Of a stretch of 64,000 nucleotides of DNA, positions 1 through 12,419 are shown in pieces. Each line of letters starts with the position of its first letter. Position 1 is the first letter of the stretch. Origin of the DNA: Erythroxylum novogranatense (lineage: Eukaryota > Streptophyta > Magnoliopsida > Malpighiales > Erythroxylaceae); contig CM057231.1 of assembly GCA_029891385.1 (NCBI GenBank), positions 20,057,300 to 20,121,299 of the forward strand. Reading direction: 5' to 3'. The position numbers were made by a program, and so were the translations under genes. The notes below the pieces were generated by a model. That model searched no databases. It was not told the DNA's origin and was given only the letters and a program-made list of their open reading frames with translations.

Positions 1-852
1 TACAATTTTTCTTCTTTGTTATAACATTACAGAGCCATTTTCTCTTCAACAATTAGGTCCTCAATGAAATACGTTCTTATATTTATATGTGTGGTCCTTC
101 TATAACACACATGATTATTTAACATAGTTATTGTCACATTATTATTGTAGTATATCTTTGTAGCTCCACCTTGTTCTTGTTTAAGTTCTTCTAACATCCT
201 ACTCAGCCAAATTACCCAATATAATGGTGAAATTGATACCATATACTTAGCTTTTAATGAGACAATGCAATAGTTGCATGTTTTTTTTTACTCTATAAAA
301 TTACTCAAAACTTGTTACTAAATATGTAGCCTAAGGTGCTCCTCTTATCCTCCACGCATCTTACCTAGTTAGAATTAATGTATCCAATTAACTTGCAATA
401 CACCATATGCTCATATTATATTGCCAAATCAAGATTCCTTACTACATAACATAATATTCATTTTTTAGCTCTAAAATGATGCTTCGAATGAAACTGTATA
501 AACCTAGAAACTATACCCATTGAATAAGAAATGTTAGACCTAGGATAAGTTAAATAGACTAGTCCTCTTACTAAAATCCTATAATTTTGTTTGCTAACTA
601 GTTTGATGTCATCCCCCAATTGAAACTTCTCATTCCTATGTATAAGTGTATATGAGACCTTATAATTTAAAATATGGAACCTCTTTAGTAAATTCATTAC
701 TTGTTTCTTTTAAGAAACGCAAACACCATCCTCAACCCTCTTTACTTCTACATTAAGAAAGCAATGTAATAGACTCAAACATGATATTTTAAATTCTTTC
801 CTCATAATTATTTAAAATTGCTAATTAACAAAGCAGATGAGATTATTTAAAT
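1..852 (-). pseudogene. Copia pol relic: RT end and RNase H
   Basis: Decayed 3' part of a Ty1/Copia polyprotein, read on the minus strand and running off the left edge. Around 820-460 the translation resembles the end of reverse transcriptase, including a degenerate form of the block that precedes RNase H (YRILVRGLVYLTYPRSN). Around 240-30 it resembles RNase H (IYYNNN, a decayed catalytic IYCDN, then RRTTHINIRTYFI, a decayed form of the conserved RTKHI block). Several frameshifts and stops make it non-functional. The same relic resumes at 5518 and at 10535 after two Gypsy-type insertions. The target-site copy taaat at 848-852 marks the first interruption. Confidence 0.8.
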
Positions 853-3156
853 TGTAACATCTCATCATCGATGGGAAGGATAAATTGGTCATTTGGGACG
901 GGTTAGGCGAGTGTAAATATACCTCGGTATGTTCATGCATCATATAGCCTCTATATAGATATGAATGGTAATTTTTGCACATGCACATGATTGTACATGC
1001 ATTCATGACATTTTCCGGCATATGTGTCTAAATGTAAATTTTGTGAAATATGTGATAATTGTGCTTGAAAAATTGAATTGGAGTGGTTTATGTGTGTTTT
1101 ACATTTTTAGGGACTTTTAGGAATTTTTCTGGAATTTTTCGGGATACTTTTCTGAACCGAAAAAATTGACAAGTGACAGACTGATTTGGTTTTTGGTACT
1201 GGAAACGACTGTCTAATGGCACTGGAAAATTAGACATTTAATTTTAGGAATTTTTTCATTTGGAGCCATTGGAATTTGGAGTAGAAATTTAATTGAAATT
1301 GGAGAAAATCTAAGGAGAGTGTAGGAAGAGGACAAGTGGCAAGTGACACATGTCACTTGCCTACTTAGTCTTAAACTTAAATGTTTTTATACTTAATTTA
1401 TTTTGGGAGAGCTTCCACGACATTCTAGATTGGATAGATTAAATCCCACTTTTTATTTGCACATTCTCTCATTCACTCGTAGCTTCCTTCCTTTCTTCCT
1501 CCTTCGATTGTTTTCTTTTCCTCCCATATAAAAAGCTTTCCTTGCTATTTAGTTTCTTCTCCTTAATTCACAACGAAGACCAAACTTAAGCCTTGTGATG
1601 ATGATGATTTTTGTGTGTATTGGAGTGATGGTCATAGGTGTTGGTGAGTGGTAGAAAGTTGAAGTGAATTGGAGATTGAAGAATTTCAAGCTTGTAACTT
1701 GTTTAGGTAAGAATTGTGTATTGTATTCTTTCTTTTGGTAGTTAGATGCATTTATTGTGATTAATTGTGCATTCATTTCATAAAGATTGTGGTTGGCTTG
1801 TTTGGGTATGAGTGTAGGTATGTATGAGGTTGAATGATTAACATGTTTTGGATTGGTTTTGGATTGGTTTTGATGTTTGAATAATGTTAGATAAGTGGTA
1901 AATTCAAGTAAGAAAATGGTGTGTTGTGTGCTGTCAAATCTTGATTATTTATTCAAATAAATGTTTAGATGAACTTGTGGCTGAATTAGAGACTAAATTG
2001 GATGCTTATTGATGTAGGATTGGTGTTGGAATGGAAGAAGTTGAGTTGGATATGAAATCTAGAAAATGTTACTTTGGGTAGGTTTCATATTTTTGCTCAT
2101 AACTTTTGATATGGTTGTCCGATTAAGATGAGCTTAGGCTTAAATTAAACCTAAGAAATATGGCTAGATTTCATATGAAAGAAGTTTTGTCTGATTATGG
2201 CTTTAAGGATTTTAAATTTGAAATGGAAAGTGAGTTGTAGTTGCTGAAGGAACAGTAATCCGAACCTTGAGACCTGAAACTTTGATGACTTTGTTTTAGT
2301 TGATTTGGAATGAATTTGCTAATTTAATCTTCATGAAATTTGAATATTTTTGTGCTAGCTTTCTAACGCCACTAAGTATGAATTTTTTTGATGTGTACAT
2401 TGAAAGTTATGGTCTGTTAATGTTTAGGTGGTAATTCAGCTCAAAATGTGTTTTGTGTGCAAATGGCTCTAAGTGTATAGGTTTTGTGCTTTTTGTGTTT
2501 TGGTGCTAATTGTGGACTGTTAAGGGTGAAATTGGCTCAAGTGATCTTCTGGAACGTTGTAGAGGATTGTTGTAGCTTTCTAATGATGTAGAATATGTTA
2601 ATTTTTGGATATAAGGATTTTAAGTTATGCATTTTCAAAGTTTGAACATGGTTTAAGTCATGTGTTGTTTTAATACTCCCTAATAGGACAGCCACATTAA
2701 TGGGAGGATTTGACCTAGTTAGAAATGGAATTAGGTTCTAAGTCCTTCTTGAGAATTGTATTATATTGTCTGAGCTTTTTATTTCTATATGGTATGGAAT
2801 TTTTCGCCAAGGGGATATGGAGTTATGCATGTTGGGTTATTGTTGAGAATAATTTGGGTAGGCAGAAGCTTTGTTTGAGATTTTGATTTGGTTAGAGCAA
2901 GAATTGGCTTCCAAGTTGTTCATGAAAGTTGTATCATTTGTTTTGCTCTTTTGATTGATATAAAATTTGGAATTTTTGGCTAAGGGGATGAAAATTTATG
3001 ATGTTTACAAGTTTTAGTAATGTTTGTGAGGAGATTGTCGATTGGTCATCTTGGAGTGAATTTTTGACCCCTTTAAAAGTTGATCTGATCTTTTAGTCCT
3101 TCATGAAAATGGTAGAGTTTTCATGAAGGACTAAAACTTTCCAACAGTACCAAGTT

Positions 3157-3332
3157 TAGAGGCACAGTTGGAACGTCATCCCACGGACGTTGCCGAGACT
3201 TCCCGGCATTAGCTCGAAAGCTATTTGGTGAGTGACCTAGATGGTTTCTCAATTATTATTATTTTATTATTTTGCGCTTATAACTCTATGGAGAATAATG
3301 GTGGGCTTGTGCGTTTGTTTATGACTGGATTC
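3157..3332 (+). repeat. 176-bp direct repeat, copy 1
   Basis: Begins tagaggcacagttgg and ends gactggattc. By eye it is identical over its whole length to 4200-4375, and the two starts are 1043 bp apart. Sequence on either side of the two copies is not similar. It lies within the long LTR. Confidence 0.9.
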
Positions 3333-4199
3333 AGATCCAAAAGATATGAAGGTTAGAAGTTAGGAGGTCATGATTGCATGGCCGATCGCTCCGTCGCTCG
3401 CCCACGCACGCGCCAGCTCGGGTGATCACCCACCTGCGGGGTCGATTTTCGGCCAACTGACCTCTCTTCTTTCATTTGGCCATAACATTTTCATCCGACC
3501 TCCGATCGACCTGATTTTCAAAGCGTTAGATTTCTAAGACATTTCTCTATCTTTTCATACCAAATTTATGATTTTTAGGATCAAACTAAGAAAGGTCGAT
3601 CGGATCTAAGTGAAAAGACCAGTTGGAAAATTCTGAACATGCTTCAGTAATTTGGAGATATCTTAAGCTATAGAGCTCCAATCGATCTGATTCTTATTTC
3701 TAATTAAACTAGAGACATAGATCTACAAATGTTATGCAGAGGTCAGACTTCAATTTAGCTCCTAAGATGTTCAATTTCTAGAGTGAAGTTACGTGTAGTG
3801 TGTTGGTCTGAACGTGTTTTAGGAATATCTTTTCCGTCCGACATCCGATTGACCTAATTCTCGAGACATCGAATTCATGAAATATTTAATTTCATTTATT
3901 TTTGAAATTGGGAACTTTTAGAGCTAAAATTGTCAGAGATTGGTTAGGTCAAAGTGATAGGACCGGATAATTATTTTTCTGGTCCATGTTTTATTAATAA
4001 TTGGACCTATAGAGGTCCAAATTGAGTGATTTTAATGTCTATGGTTTTCTAATTTTTAGAGGAAATTTTTATGATGGGAAATTGTGAAATAGTGTGGGGA
4101 ATGTCACGAACATGCATTGTACACATCTAAATTGCTACATGTGCATTATTTAATATTTCTGATTGTGCATTTGGTAATGTATGAATATTTTGAATGTTA

Positions 4200-4375
4200 T
4201 AGAGGCACAGTTGGAACGTCATCCCACGGACGTTGCCGAGACTTCCCGGCATTAGCTCGAAAGCTATTTGGTGAGTGACCTAGATGGTTTCTCAATTATT
4301 ATTATTTTATTATTTTGCGCTTATAACTCTATGGAGAATAATGGTGGGCTTGTGCGTTTGTTTATGACTGGATTC
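4200..4375 (+). repeat. 176-bp direct repeat, copy 2
   Basis: Second copy of the block at 3157-3332, with no difference seen. It includes a splice-donor-like ggtgagtgacc and an ATT-rich tract. After this copy the sequence continues into the U5-like end of the LTR. Confidence 0.9.
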
Positions 4376-4673
4376 CGGATCGAAAGTGTCCGATGTATTT
4401 GGAGATTATGACATAGAAGTGCTGTTATCTGAGAATTTGGGAACTCTGTGTTTTAAATGTGATTAAATGTGAGTGTGATTTTAATGTGAAAATTTGTGAA
4501 CTAATTGGTTGAATGTGATAATTGGGAATGATTGTGATGTTGATATGGTTTCATTTTGACCTATGCATTCCATGCATACAAGGCATGATCAGATAATAAC
4601 AGTTGTGACCGGAGCAGCCACCGAGAGCTACAAGCTCAACATTTATATTTGGGCCTCGAGCCCCACAGTGATT

Positions 4674-4763
4674 CAAAGCCTCGGGCTCAACGATTAATGC
4701 GCCCATATTAGGACAGTTCAGAGTCTCAGGCTCAACGATTAATGCACCCATATTGGGACAGTA
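4674..4763. repeat. Two-unit 45-bp tandem repeat
   Basis: Two imperfect 45-bp units, each holding ggctcaacgattaatg(c) followed by cccatatt(a/g)ggacag. The unit length is a multiple of three, so it keeps a frame open on the minus strand, but nothing suggests a protein. It lies in the LTR. Confidence 0.7.
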
Positions 4764-5517
4764 CAGGCGCTCGATCACAACACCGTAATAAATGAAAAAA
4801 AGTGTCACATACGTGTGTCATATGCATTTGATTTAATCATTTGGATTGATTGAAAGGCAAACGCCTTATGCTTCTGTAGTACCAATCATGTGGTATTTCT
4901 GAAAGTAGATTATGAAACAATTGTATTATGCTTGCGTGTTGTATGAAATCAATTGGTTATGAATGACTAATCGAATGAAATGCATCAAATTGTCCGTACT
5001 CAAGTGAAATTGTGAAATGTGATCAGACATGCAACAATGAAAATATATGTTATGTGAATTGATGAGTTGCATGAATTGAGTGAACCATCGATGATGGTTA
5101 CCTCACTGAGTTCACAAAACTCATCCAAAATTTGCAATTATTTTTCAGGACCCAGAAGAATACCCCGTTAGGCAACGGGCGCATAGCAACCACTTATGAG
5201 CGAGATAAGAGGTCGGGATCAGTTCGCGTCTGCAGTAGTGTCTGAGAATAATTGTGTTTTTCGAAATTTTGTACAAATGATTAGGTCATGTTGTAAAGTC
5301 AACAGACTAAATTAAATTGTATTTATGAAAAGGGACCCCGAGGCCATTGAATTATTTATGTAAATTGTTTTCCGCATAATATAAAAAGTATATGTATGTT
5401 TAAAAAAAATATATACTAAATTTTGACTGAGTGATGTAGCACGCCACCCTCACAGGGTACGGACTCGAATATCACCATCGATGTCAGGTTAGGGTCATGC
5501 GGGAGTGGGGTGTTACA

Positions 5518-6165
5518 TAAATCATATCATCTATATAGAAACTAACAAACATAATATCTTTACTTTTACTTTTATATAGAGTGTGGTCTTGTTTATGCTC
5601 CTTTAAAATCCATTTTAGATTAAATAAAGGCATATCCTCCCATACTGTGCTTTAAAAGCTTGCTTTAATCCACAGATTGCCTCTATCAACCTATACACTC
5701 CTTATTCTTTACATTAAACAACAAATCATGTTGGTCATGACATAGGCTTCCTCTCATAATTCTCCATTTAGAAAAGCTGGCTTACATTAAATTGATATAT
5801 ACACCAAATTTATTTCTCAATAAGACTTAAACCTGTTCTTGTAATTTTAAAGTGTGCAACCAGTGAAAATGCATATTCTTTGTCTATACATTATTGTTGA
5901 GGGTATCCTTTTGCCACCAATTATACTTTGTTTTCTTGTACACTTTCGTTTGCATTATACTTAGTCATACACTCATTTTACCCTTATTACCTTCTTAACT
6001 TTTGGTAATTCAACTAGTTCCCATGTGCCATTCTTTTCAATTGCTATTAATTCCTCCTTTATGACCTACCTTCATCTTTCTCCACAGCTTCTTCAAAGAA
6101 ACTAGGACTGGCCACATATAAAGCTTGCATTGTCTTATATATATATAAAAAAGGATTTATATGGA
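5518..6165 (-). pseudogene. Copia pol relic: reverse transcriptase
   Basis: Continuation of the relic at 1-852, read on the minus strand. From high to low coordinates it resembles the stretch before RT (ASPSFFEEAVEKDE near 6110), the EKNGTWELVELPK block in disrupted form, a degenerate AFLNGEL...EEAYV block near 5770, and a still readable YIDD active-site motif near 5540. The solo LTR at 853-5517 interrupts the domain just after YIDD. Numerous stops and frameshifts show an old, inactive copy. Confidence 0.75.
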
Positions 6166-9100
6166 TAAGAAAGTAAGTGATTATAGTCATTGAGAAGCAA
6201 GCATTTGGTGATTTCTTAAGTTAGAATTTCGATGATGAAATTCTTTTAAGAGGGGGAGAAATGTTGGATCCCGATCTTTAAGTGAATTTTATAAATATAA
6301 AAAGTATGAAATAAGTAAGTTTGTATATGAAGTTTGTAATAGATGTGATTATGTTTTAAGAAAATTGATGAGAAAAAGAATTGATGGAGTTTGATGATTT
6401 TGAAATTTGAATAGATTTGTATGGATTATACAAGTTTAAGTGGATGAGAAATTGAAAATCAAGTTGAAAATCAAGAAATAAAGAGAAAAAGTGTGAAAAT
6501 ATGAAAATATGAAAAGTTTGACTTTTTGGCCTTTGAGAGTTGACTTTTAATTTAGGCAAAATTTCAGAAAATGGTCTTCTAGAAACTTGTAGTTTATATT
6601 AAGAGTGGCCTTTGAGAGTTGACTTTTGATTTAGGCAAAATTTGAGAAAATGGTCTTCTGGAAACTTGTAGTTTATGTTAAGAGCTTTCTGTCACCATAA
6701 AGTTTGCAATTTTTCGATATCGGGAGTGAAAGTTATGATCAGTCAAAGTTTGAATGTGATATAGGTTGACCCATTTAGATGGCTGAAGCTTTGACTGAAA
6801 CATTTATCTAGTTAGAGGTAAATTGAGCCTTGAAGTTCTTCATGAAAGTTGTAGGTAACTTTCTGATCTTCGCAGTGATATAAAGTATGAGATGTTCGGA
6901 ATTTGGAGTTGAAAGATATAAATTTTCAAAGTTAAATATTGTTTAGGTTTACTTTAAATTGGGGCAGTACATTTGATTGGCTTTTTGACCTTTTTAAAAA
7001 CAAAATTGATTTTTGAGTTCTACATGGAAGTTGTAGAGCTTCCTTCAAGCTTTCCATAGGGACCAAATTTGTCAAATTTGGAATTCGGAATCAAGAGCTA
7101 CGATTTTTGAAATATTCAAATATATATATTTATGTAATTATGTAAATAAATATTTTTTTTTAAGAAAAAAAAAGAAGAAGAGATTTCGCTAGGGTGATAC
7201 GTCGCCCTAGCGAGGAGGGTTAAAATTTTTTTATTTTTTATTTTTTAATTATTTAATTATTATTTTCGGATTATTTAATTATTATTTCCAGATTTTAGGA
7301 AATATGACCCCTCTTCAATCTTTCACTCATATCTTTTCCGTCCGACATCCGATTGACTCGGTTTTTGAAGCGTTGGATTCCTAAGACAATGAATTTCATT
7401 TTTACAGAAAATTTGTGAATTTTTGAGATTAAATTGAGGATCATTAAATTAATCAAAATAAGTCGAAAAATTTTCCGAACATAGTTCAGTATTTTGAGAA
7501 ATTTGGGATTTGTAGAGATCCAATTGAAGTAATTCTTGAGGCGAAATAAAATGAAGACATGGGGCTACAAGTCATATGAAGAAAGTAAATTTTAATTTTG
7601 CCCCAAATATTTTTAATTTATGAATGGAAGTTCGAATTAATATGCAGTTTTTGGGTTAGGAACATCTGAAAGTATTTTGAGCATAACTTCTGCTATGGTA
7701 ATCTAAATGAGGTGATTCTTGTTTTGAATTAAACTAGAGACATAAGGCTACAATTGTTATGAAGACATCAAATGTCAATTTTGGGATTAAGAATGTTAAT
7801 TTCTGGATGGAAATAACGTGCTGAAAAATGTGTTAGAACATGAACATATCTGAAATGTTTTAAGCATAACTTTCGATGTAGTACTCCGAATTGGATGATT
7901 TTTGTGGCATTATGAAATTAAGACATAAAGGAACATTTCTCTAGAAGGAAGTTTTGACAAATTCCTCCAAATTGATAGTGCGAATCAGATCCGAAAGTAA
8001 GCATGACTAAAAGTAAACGTTAGGGGCATTTTGGAAAATCCACTTAAAGAGAGGGGCAAAAGGGTCCCTCATTTTAAATGACATGGCACATAAATATCAA
8101 GGTGATTGCCGTTTTCATATGGGAGAGCATGAATTTTTAAATGAAAGAAGAAGAATAAGAAAGAAAAGAAGAAGAGAATGGAGGAGAAGAAGCTTCGGCC
8201 ATGGAGGAAGAAGAGAGAGAAAGCAAGATTTTGAAATTTTTAGGTCTTTAAGCTTGGGTTTTGAGTTAATTCAAAGGGAAAAATAGGAAAGAGGATTAAA
8301 GCTTTCCATGGGGCTTGGAAAATTCGAAGATTGAAGAAGAAATGAGGTAAGAGGAATTTTTAAGTTTTGAGTTTTTAGTGAATTATTGGTTTAGAATTAT
8401 GGAAAATAATATGGGTTTGACCATTCTAAGATCAATTTTGGTGTTTGCTTAGTTAATTGGATCAATTTGGAAAAAAAATTGTGAATTGGGGTTTTGTCAA
8501 TTTTGAAATTTGGGGTTTTTAGAAATTGATGATTTAGATAGTTTGAAAGTATGTGGAATTAGTGTTTGTTAAGTTCAATTTAAGAAATTATAATTTTTAT
8601 GATGTTCAATTTGGGTGAATTGGTTTAGGTCAATTTTGGGATTTGAGGATTTGAGAAATTAGTGATTTAAATATCTTGAAATTAGTATGAATTTATGAAT
8701 TATGACATCAATTTTGAAGATTTTGTAATTTATGATGTTGAATTTGGATAATTATGGCTTAGGTAAATTTTATTTGGAAGAAGAAAAGAAGAATTGATCA
8801 AATTGGAGCTAGGAACGAGTTTCTGGCATCGATTCGAGGTGGGTAGTATGTTTATTTATTGATTTTTAAGCTAAGCATGAATATTTGAAAATTTAAGAAG
8901 CAAAATTTTTTATAAATTATTGTTTATGAAAATGTTTGAAAATTAGTTTTCGAAATAAATTTTACGAAAATGCAGTTCGAATTCTATGAATGATTTAAAA
9001 AGGTGAAATTGAATAAGTTTGATTTTATGATTGAAAGAAATATTTGCATACATTGTGATGATTTTGATTTATATGTGAATTGATTGATGAATTAATGATT

Positions 9101-10534
9101 TAAATTTTGGTTATGAAGTGACGAGTGAATTTTACCTGCTTTAATGTGATATGTGATTGTGATATGAGAAATTTGAAAAGTAAGATTTTCGAAAAGTGCC
9201 TTCGGGCAATCCGAATGTTCGATTTTTCGAATATGTGTTATGTGAGTTTGGTCAGGTCCCATATGTGGGACGAGTACGCACTTGTCTATTTTTTTTATAT
9301 AGCCTTCTCCCGGCTGCCCGCTAGTGGCATGGAGCTCCAATTTCGGACTCCCTTCCCGGCTACACTGGACCGCTATGCGAAAAAGTGTAGTACGCTTACT
9401 CACAACAGACAGACCGCTATCTGAGGAATGTGCAAGACGCTCTATTTGGACCTAACTAGACCATTTTATGTGTTTTGTGTGTTTTGTTCTGTTTATAAGT
9501 GTGTTGCATTGCATATTTAGAAAAAGTGTAAGAAATATCGATTTATGTTCATTCAATACGAAAAAGATAAAATTTTGAGAAATAAATCATTGTGGAATTT
9601 GTCTAACATGAAATTTCTGAAATAAATGACAAAGGTTTTGCAAACATGTTCTCGCTTATTTTTCAATCTATAAACATATTATCCATGAGCTTTTTCAGCT
9701 CACCCCCCCTTAATCCTCATCTCCAGGTATTCGAGCAGGAGATTCGGATGGAAGTATGACAAGTCTTATGTTCGATTTCGTTTTTTTTTTGTTTTATATA
9801 TTTGGGATTTGTGTATCGGTTTTATAAATGACAATCAGTCATTTCAGAATGTATGAAAGTTATGAAATTGTGTATGGAAATGAGTTATGGGTTTTGTTTA
9901 TGATTATGATTTGGATATGTATGGATGACTTTGATTAAAGATCGTTACTTATTGAAATGCTCTAGATATAAGAGTGTGTTTGTTTATGCTGAGATCCCAG
10001 ACGGAGGGTCCGGTGAATTCTGATGTTTGCGTGATTGATTGGAAATTATAGAAGTGTTGTTTTGAGCACTTTACCGGTTTGGGTTAGTCAAAATACAGCC
10101 GTTATGCTGCCGAAATTTGATAAAAATTTGTATAAAGATGAATTTTTGGGATTGGATTGTATGTGTAAGCAGTTTGTGTGATTCAAGAACTTGATTAAGG
10201 ATAATTTCCAAGAAAAGGGAAATTACATGACTTGCATGAGTTTGAGTAAAAACGGATATAAGAAAAAGAAAAAAAAAATATACCGGGATTTCGAATGTCT
10301 TAGTGTTTCCAACGCGATTGTGTTTCTTTGTGCTTTGTTTTCGGATGTAGGATCCGCTTGGTTCAGTTTTTGTTCTTCTTTCGTATATTCGATTTGTTTG
10401 ATGCGATACCTTTCCGTTTCGAGTATTCGATTTGCTTCCGCTTTCACTTTATTATGTTTCTGTATTTTGTGATTCGATTCCACTCCATTTTTCGTTTTTT
10501 AGTTGGGATCCGGTTTTCGGATCGGGTCCCAACA
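6166..10534 (+). mobile_element. Gypsy remnant: internal 3' end plus LTR
   Basis: The LTR runs from 6262 (TGTTGGATCCCGATC) to 10534 (GATCGGGTCCCAACA), about 4.27 kb. Just upstream is a purine-rich tract, aagagggggagaa, preceded by aatttcgatgatgaaattc, the usual arrangement at the 3' end of the internal region of plant Gypsy elements. This sets the plus orientation and shows a 3' LTR whose body and 5' LTR have been lost. The left limit, about 6166, is where Copia similarity stops. The LTR has no real gene; the basic, Arg/Lys/Glu-rich frame at 8083-8286 comes from a purine-rich tract. No target duplication can be matched because the left end is truncated. Confidence 0.75.
6527..6684 (+). repeat. 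79-bp tandem duplication
   Basis: Two adjacent copies (6527-6605 and 6606-6684) beginning tggcctttgagagttgac, with a few substitutions. They lie within the Gypsy LTR. Confidence 0.85.
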
Positions 10535-10915
10535 TAATGGACCTTCTTCTTTTGTTTAACTTGGGGAGCCTATGGCTGTTCTATTACTTAAGAGTAGTTG
10601 TTTAGATGTTGTAGGTTTTGAAGCAGTAAACTTGTTAGAGGTGTTAAGTGGGGTTTAAAGATGGTCTCATTAGTAAATTGCTCTTCTATAATAGCTAATT
10701 CCTTAAATTGAATTACCCCTTGTACTCTTTTTACAAATGCATCTTCCTTCCTTATTAAAGATCATATTCCTATAATTATGAATTTTCCATTTCTAAGGTT
10801 ATAGAGTTGTATGCTTTTAAATTTGTGGATTAGCCAAAAAAATATTTTATGCCTTTTTCATGCAATTTGCTGTGAATTTAAGAGTTAATTAAAGTATAAC
10901 AAACACGCCTAAAAA
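10535..10915 (-). pseudogene. Copia pol relic: integrase C-terminal/linker
   Basis: Minus-strand translation resembles the Copia integrase C-terminal segment (a FFG*STNLKAYN-like stretch near 10850, then YNLRNGKFIIIG) and the low-complexity linker before RT. This is the upstream continuation of the relic at 5518-6165, split by the Gypsy remnant. It ends where the hairpin-rich repeat starts. Similarity is weak and frames are broken, so confidence is moderate. Confidence 0.55.
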
Positions 10916-10924
10916 CTATTCAAT

Positions 10925-11345
10925 GATTTACCTACTACAACAAAGTTGAATTTTGGCTATAAAAAAGGTAGCTAAATGTCTGAAAATTTTCTCCTGAGTT
11001 TTAGGTACATTCCTATTTCATTGCATGAAAAGTTGCCAAATCCTTATAGCAAAAAGCTATAGACGACATTTTCAAAAATTATAACCAAATTGTTTTAGCT
11101 ACATTTCTAGAAACATAGACAAATATTTTTAGTTATGTTTCTAGAAAAACATAGTAAACTTTTTTACCTATGTTAGAAACATAGAAAACATAGTAAACGT
11201 TTTTATCTATGTTTCTAGAAACATAGACAAATGTATTTCGTTATGTTTTTGAAAATGTACCCAAATCTTTTTAGCTACGCTTTTTAAATGTAGCCAAGTT
11301 TTTATCTATGTTCTTAAAAACGTAGTCAAATGTTTTTTAGCTATT
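10925..11345. repeat. Hairpin-rich repeat with TAGCTA/CATAG units
   Basis: Begins ctactacaacaaagttg and holds many short inverted units such as ctatgtttctagaaacatag and tagctacgctttttaaatgtagc. This layout resembles the subterminal repeats of CACTA-type DNA transposons, but no matching terminal inverted repeat or target duplication was found. The other end may be the similar stretch at 17372-17576. Confidence 0.5.
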
Positions 11346-11639
11346 TTGTGGAAGTACCGATCTAACCTACCAAATAATATTACATTTTAAGATCTATCTA
11401 AATATGATTAATTTTTACTTGTAAGATGAAACGTTACTTTGGCATATTTATAAGCACTTGGATAAACACTAAATAAAATTTTGATTTTGTTCAAGAGTAT
11501 TCCTTAATAATCTAAGAAAGTTTGTATGGTAGGTTGGCGAAGCTTTTATGGTCATTTTTCTCAAAGTTCCATATAAGAAACTTAATTAATTAATACCTTA
11601 AGTAAAATGGTTGTATTGAATAATTCAATCTAGCATCCA

Positions 11640-12032
11640 TCTAGACTAAACACAAAATAATGAGTTCCACACCTATTCCATCAAAGAGAAAAAGATATCA
11701 TTATTTTTCTAGATAGTTCACAAAAGATTCTAAGATAATGTGACAGGAGACTTGGTAGATAAGGTAAATAAATTCCCTATGTTAAGATCCCCAAGAAGGC
11801 TCCTTGCATGTTCAAAGGCATCACTTGAAAATGAAAAAGATCTCCCCCCAATAGTTGTTCATTGGCAGTAGATAGTTTCATTGGATATTGGAAGGCTTGA
11901 AGTTTGATTCATTGCTACCCTCTTCCAAAAACTTCTTAACTCTAACTAAACTAATAGAAGGTACATTAACCAATTTCCTAGATGCAATATGCAATAGTGA
12001 ATTAAATGAACCCCACGTACTATGTGTTTTAC
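11640..12032 (-). pseudogene. BRCA2-like exon fragment with two BRC-like repeats
   Basis: On the minus strand, a pyrimidine-rich acceptor tttgttttatag ends at 12033. The exon-like frame after it contains NSLLHIASRKLVNVPSISLV and RVKKFLEE, which matches the layout of a BRC repeat (hydrophobic-x-T/I-A-S-x-K, then V-x-V-S, then R-x-K-x-x-L-E). A second BRC-like unit follows near 11840-11770 (GGRSFSFSSDAFEHARSLL). BRC repeats bind the RAD51 recombinase in BRCA2, and plant BRCA2 carries them near its N-terminus. A TGA at 11878-11880 lies between the units, and the second unit is in another frame. No flanking BRCA2 domains were found, so this is a fragment. A diverged second copy lies at 28365-28640. 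Confidence 0.6.
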
Positions 12033-12414
12033 CTATAAAACAAATAATGTAGAACAATCACCTTAATTTATTCACAATCCTTAGAAAAATTAAATCCCAA
12101 AAACTAAATAAGCTAAATCAAATGGTATACCTAAATTTAAATACATCCATACCCAATTAAATGACTACATCATTGTCAAGATGAATAGATACAAAATGAA
12201 TAGATAGAGTTTTCATAATCGATGACTATTTCAAAACTACCGACTTGCCTTGTATATACAATCACACATTCATCTAATAGCTTATTAACAGAGAATGAGA
12301 TACAGAGAATAAAAAGAGAGAGTTGAGTCGAATGGGACTAAAAACCTTAAAGAAGAGGATTAGTCATTGAATGCAAGTTATGATTAGACTTTAATGAACA
12401 TATTTTTTATGCAT
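12033..12414. other. Non-coding stretch next to BRCA2-like exon
   Basis: AT-rich. Adjoining the exon fragment it looks like the 3' end of an intron read on the minus strand. No further BRCA2 exon or other gene is visible before the solo LTR. Confidence 0.4.
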
Positions 12415-12419
12415 TGAAT

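Larger units (their letters stand above)
853..5517 (+). mobile_element. Long solo LTR, Gypsy-type
   Basis: The element starts TGTAACATC and ends GGGTGTTACA. It is flanked by a perfect 5-bp target duplication, taaat (848-852 and 5518-5522). It holds no coding domain and has TG...CA ends, so it is read as a solo LTR of 4665 bp left after LTR-LTR recombination. The length and the TGTAACA/TGTTACA ends fit chromovirus-type Gypsy LTRs (Tekay/Del-like); that lineage is inferred. Orientation is a guess. It rests on several blocks being in the same order and strand as in the LTR at 6262-10534, for example the TCCGACCTCCGATCGACC block at 3496 and its relative near 7342. It sits inside reverse transcriptase of the Copia relic. 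Confidence 0.8.

Noticed and set aside
3157..4375. The 176-bp repeats as the two LTRs of a short element
   Set aside because: They lack TG...CA ends, a target duplication and a primer site, and they lie within one bounded LTR.
8083..8286. Plus-strand 67-codon frame rich in Arg, Lys and Glu
   Set aside because: It comes from a purine-rich aga/gaa tract inside a Gypsy LTR and has no sign of being a gene.
10191..10537. Several hydrophobic short frames near the end of the Gypsy LTR
   Set aside because: They are T-rich sequence in the U5-like end of the LTR, overlapping on both strands with no support.
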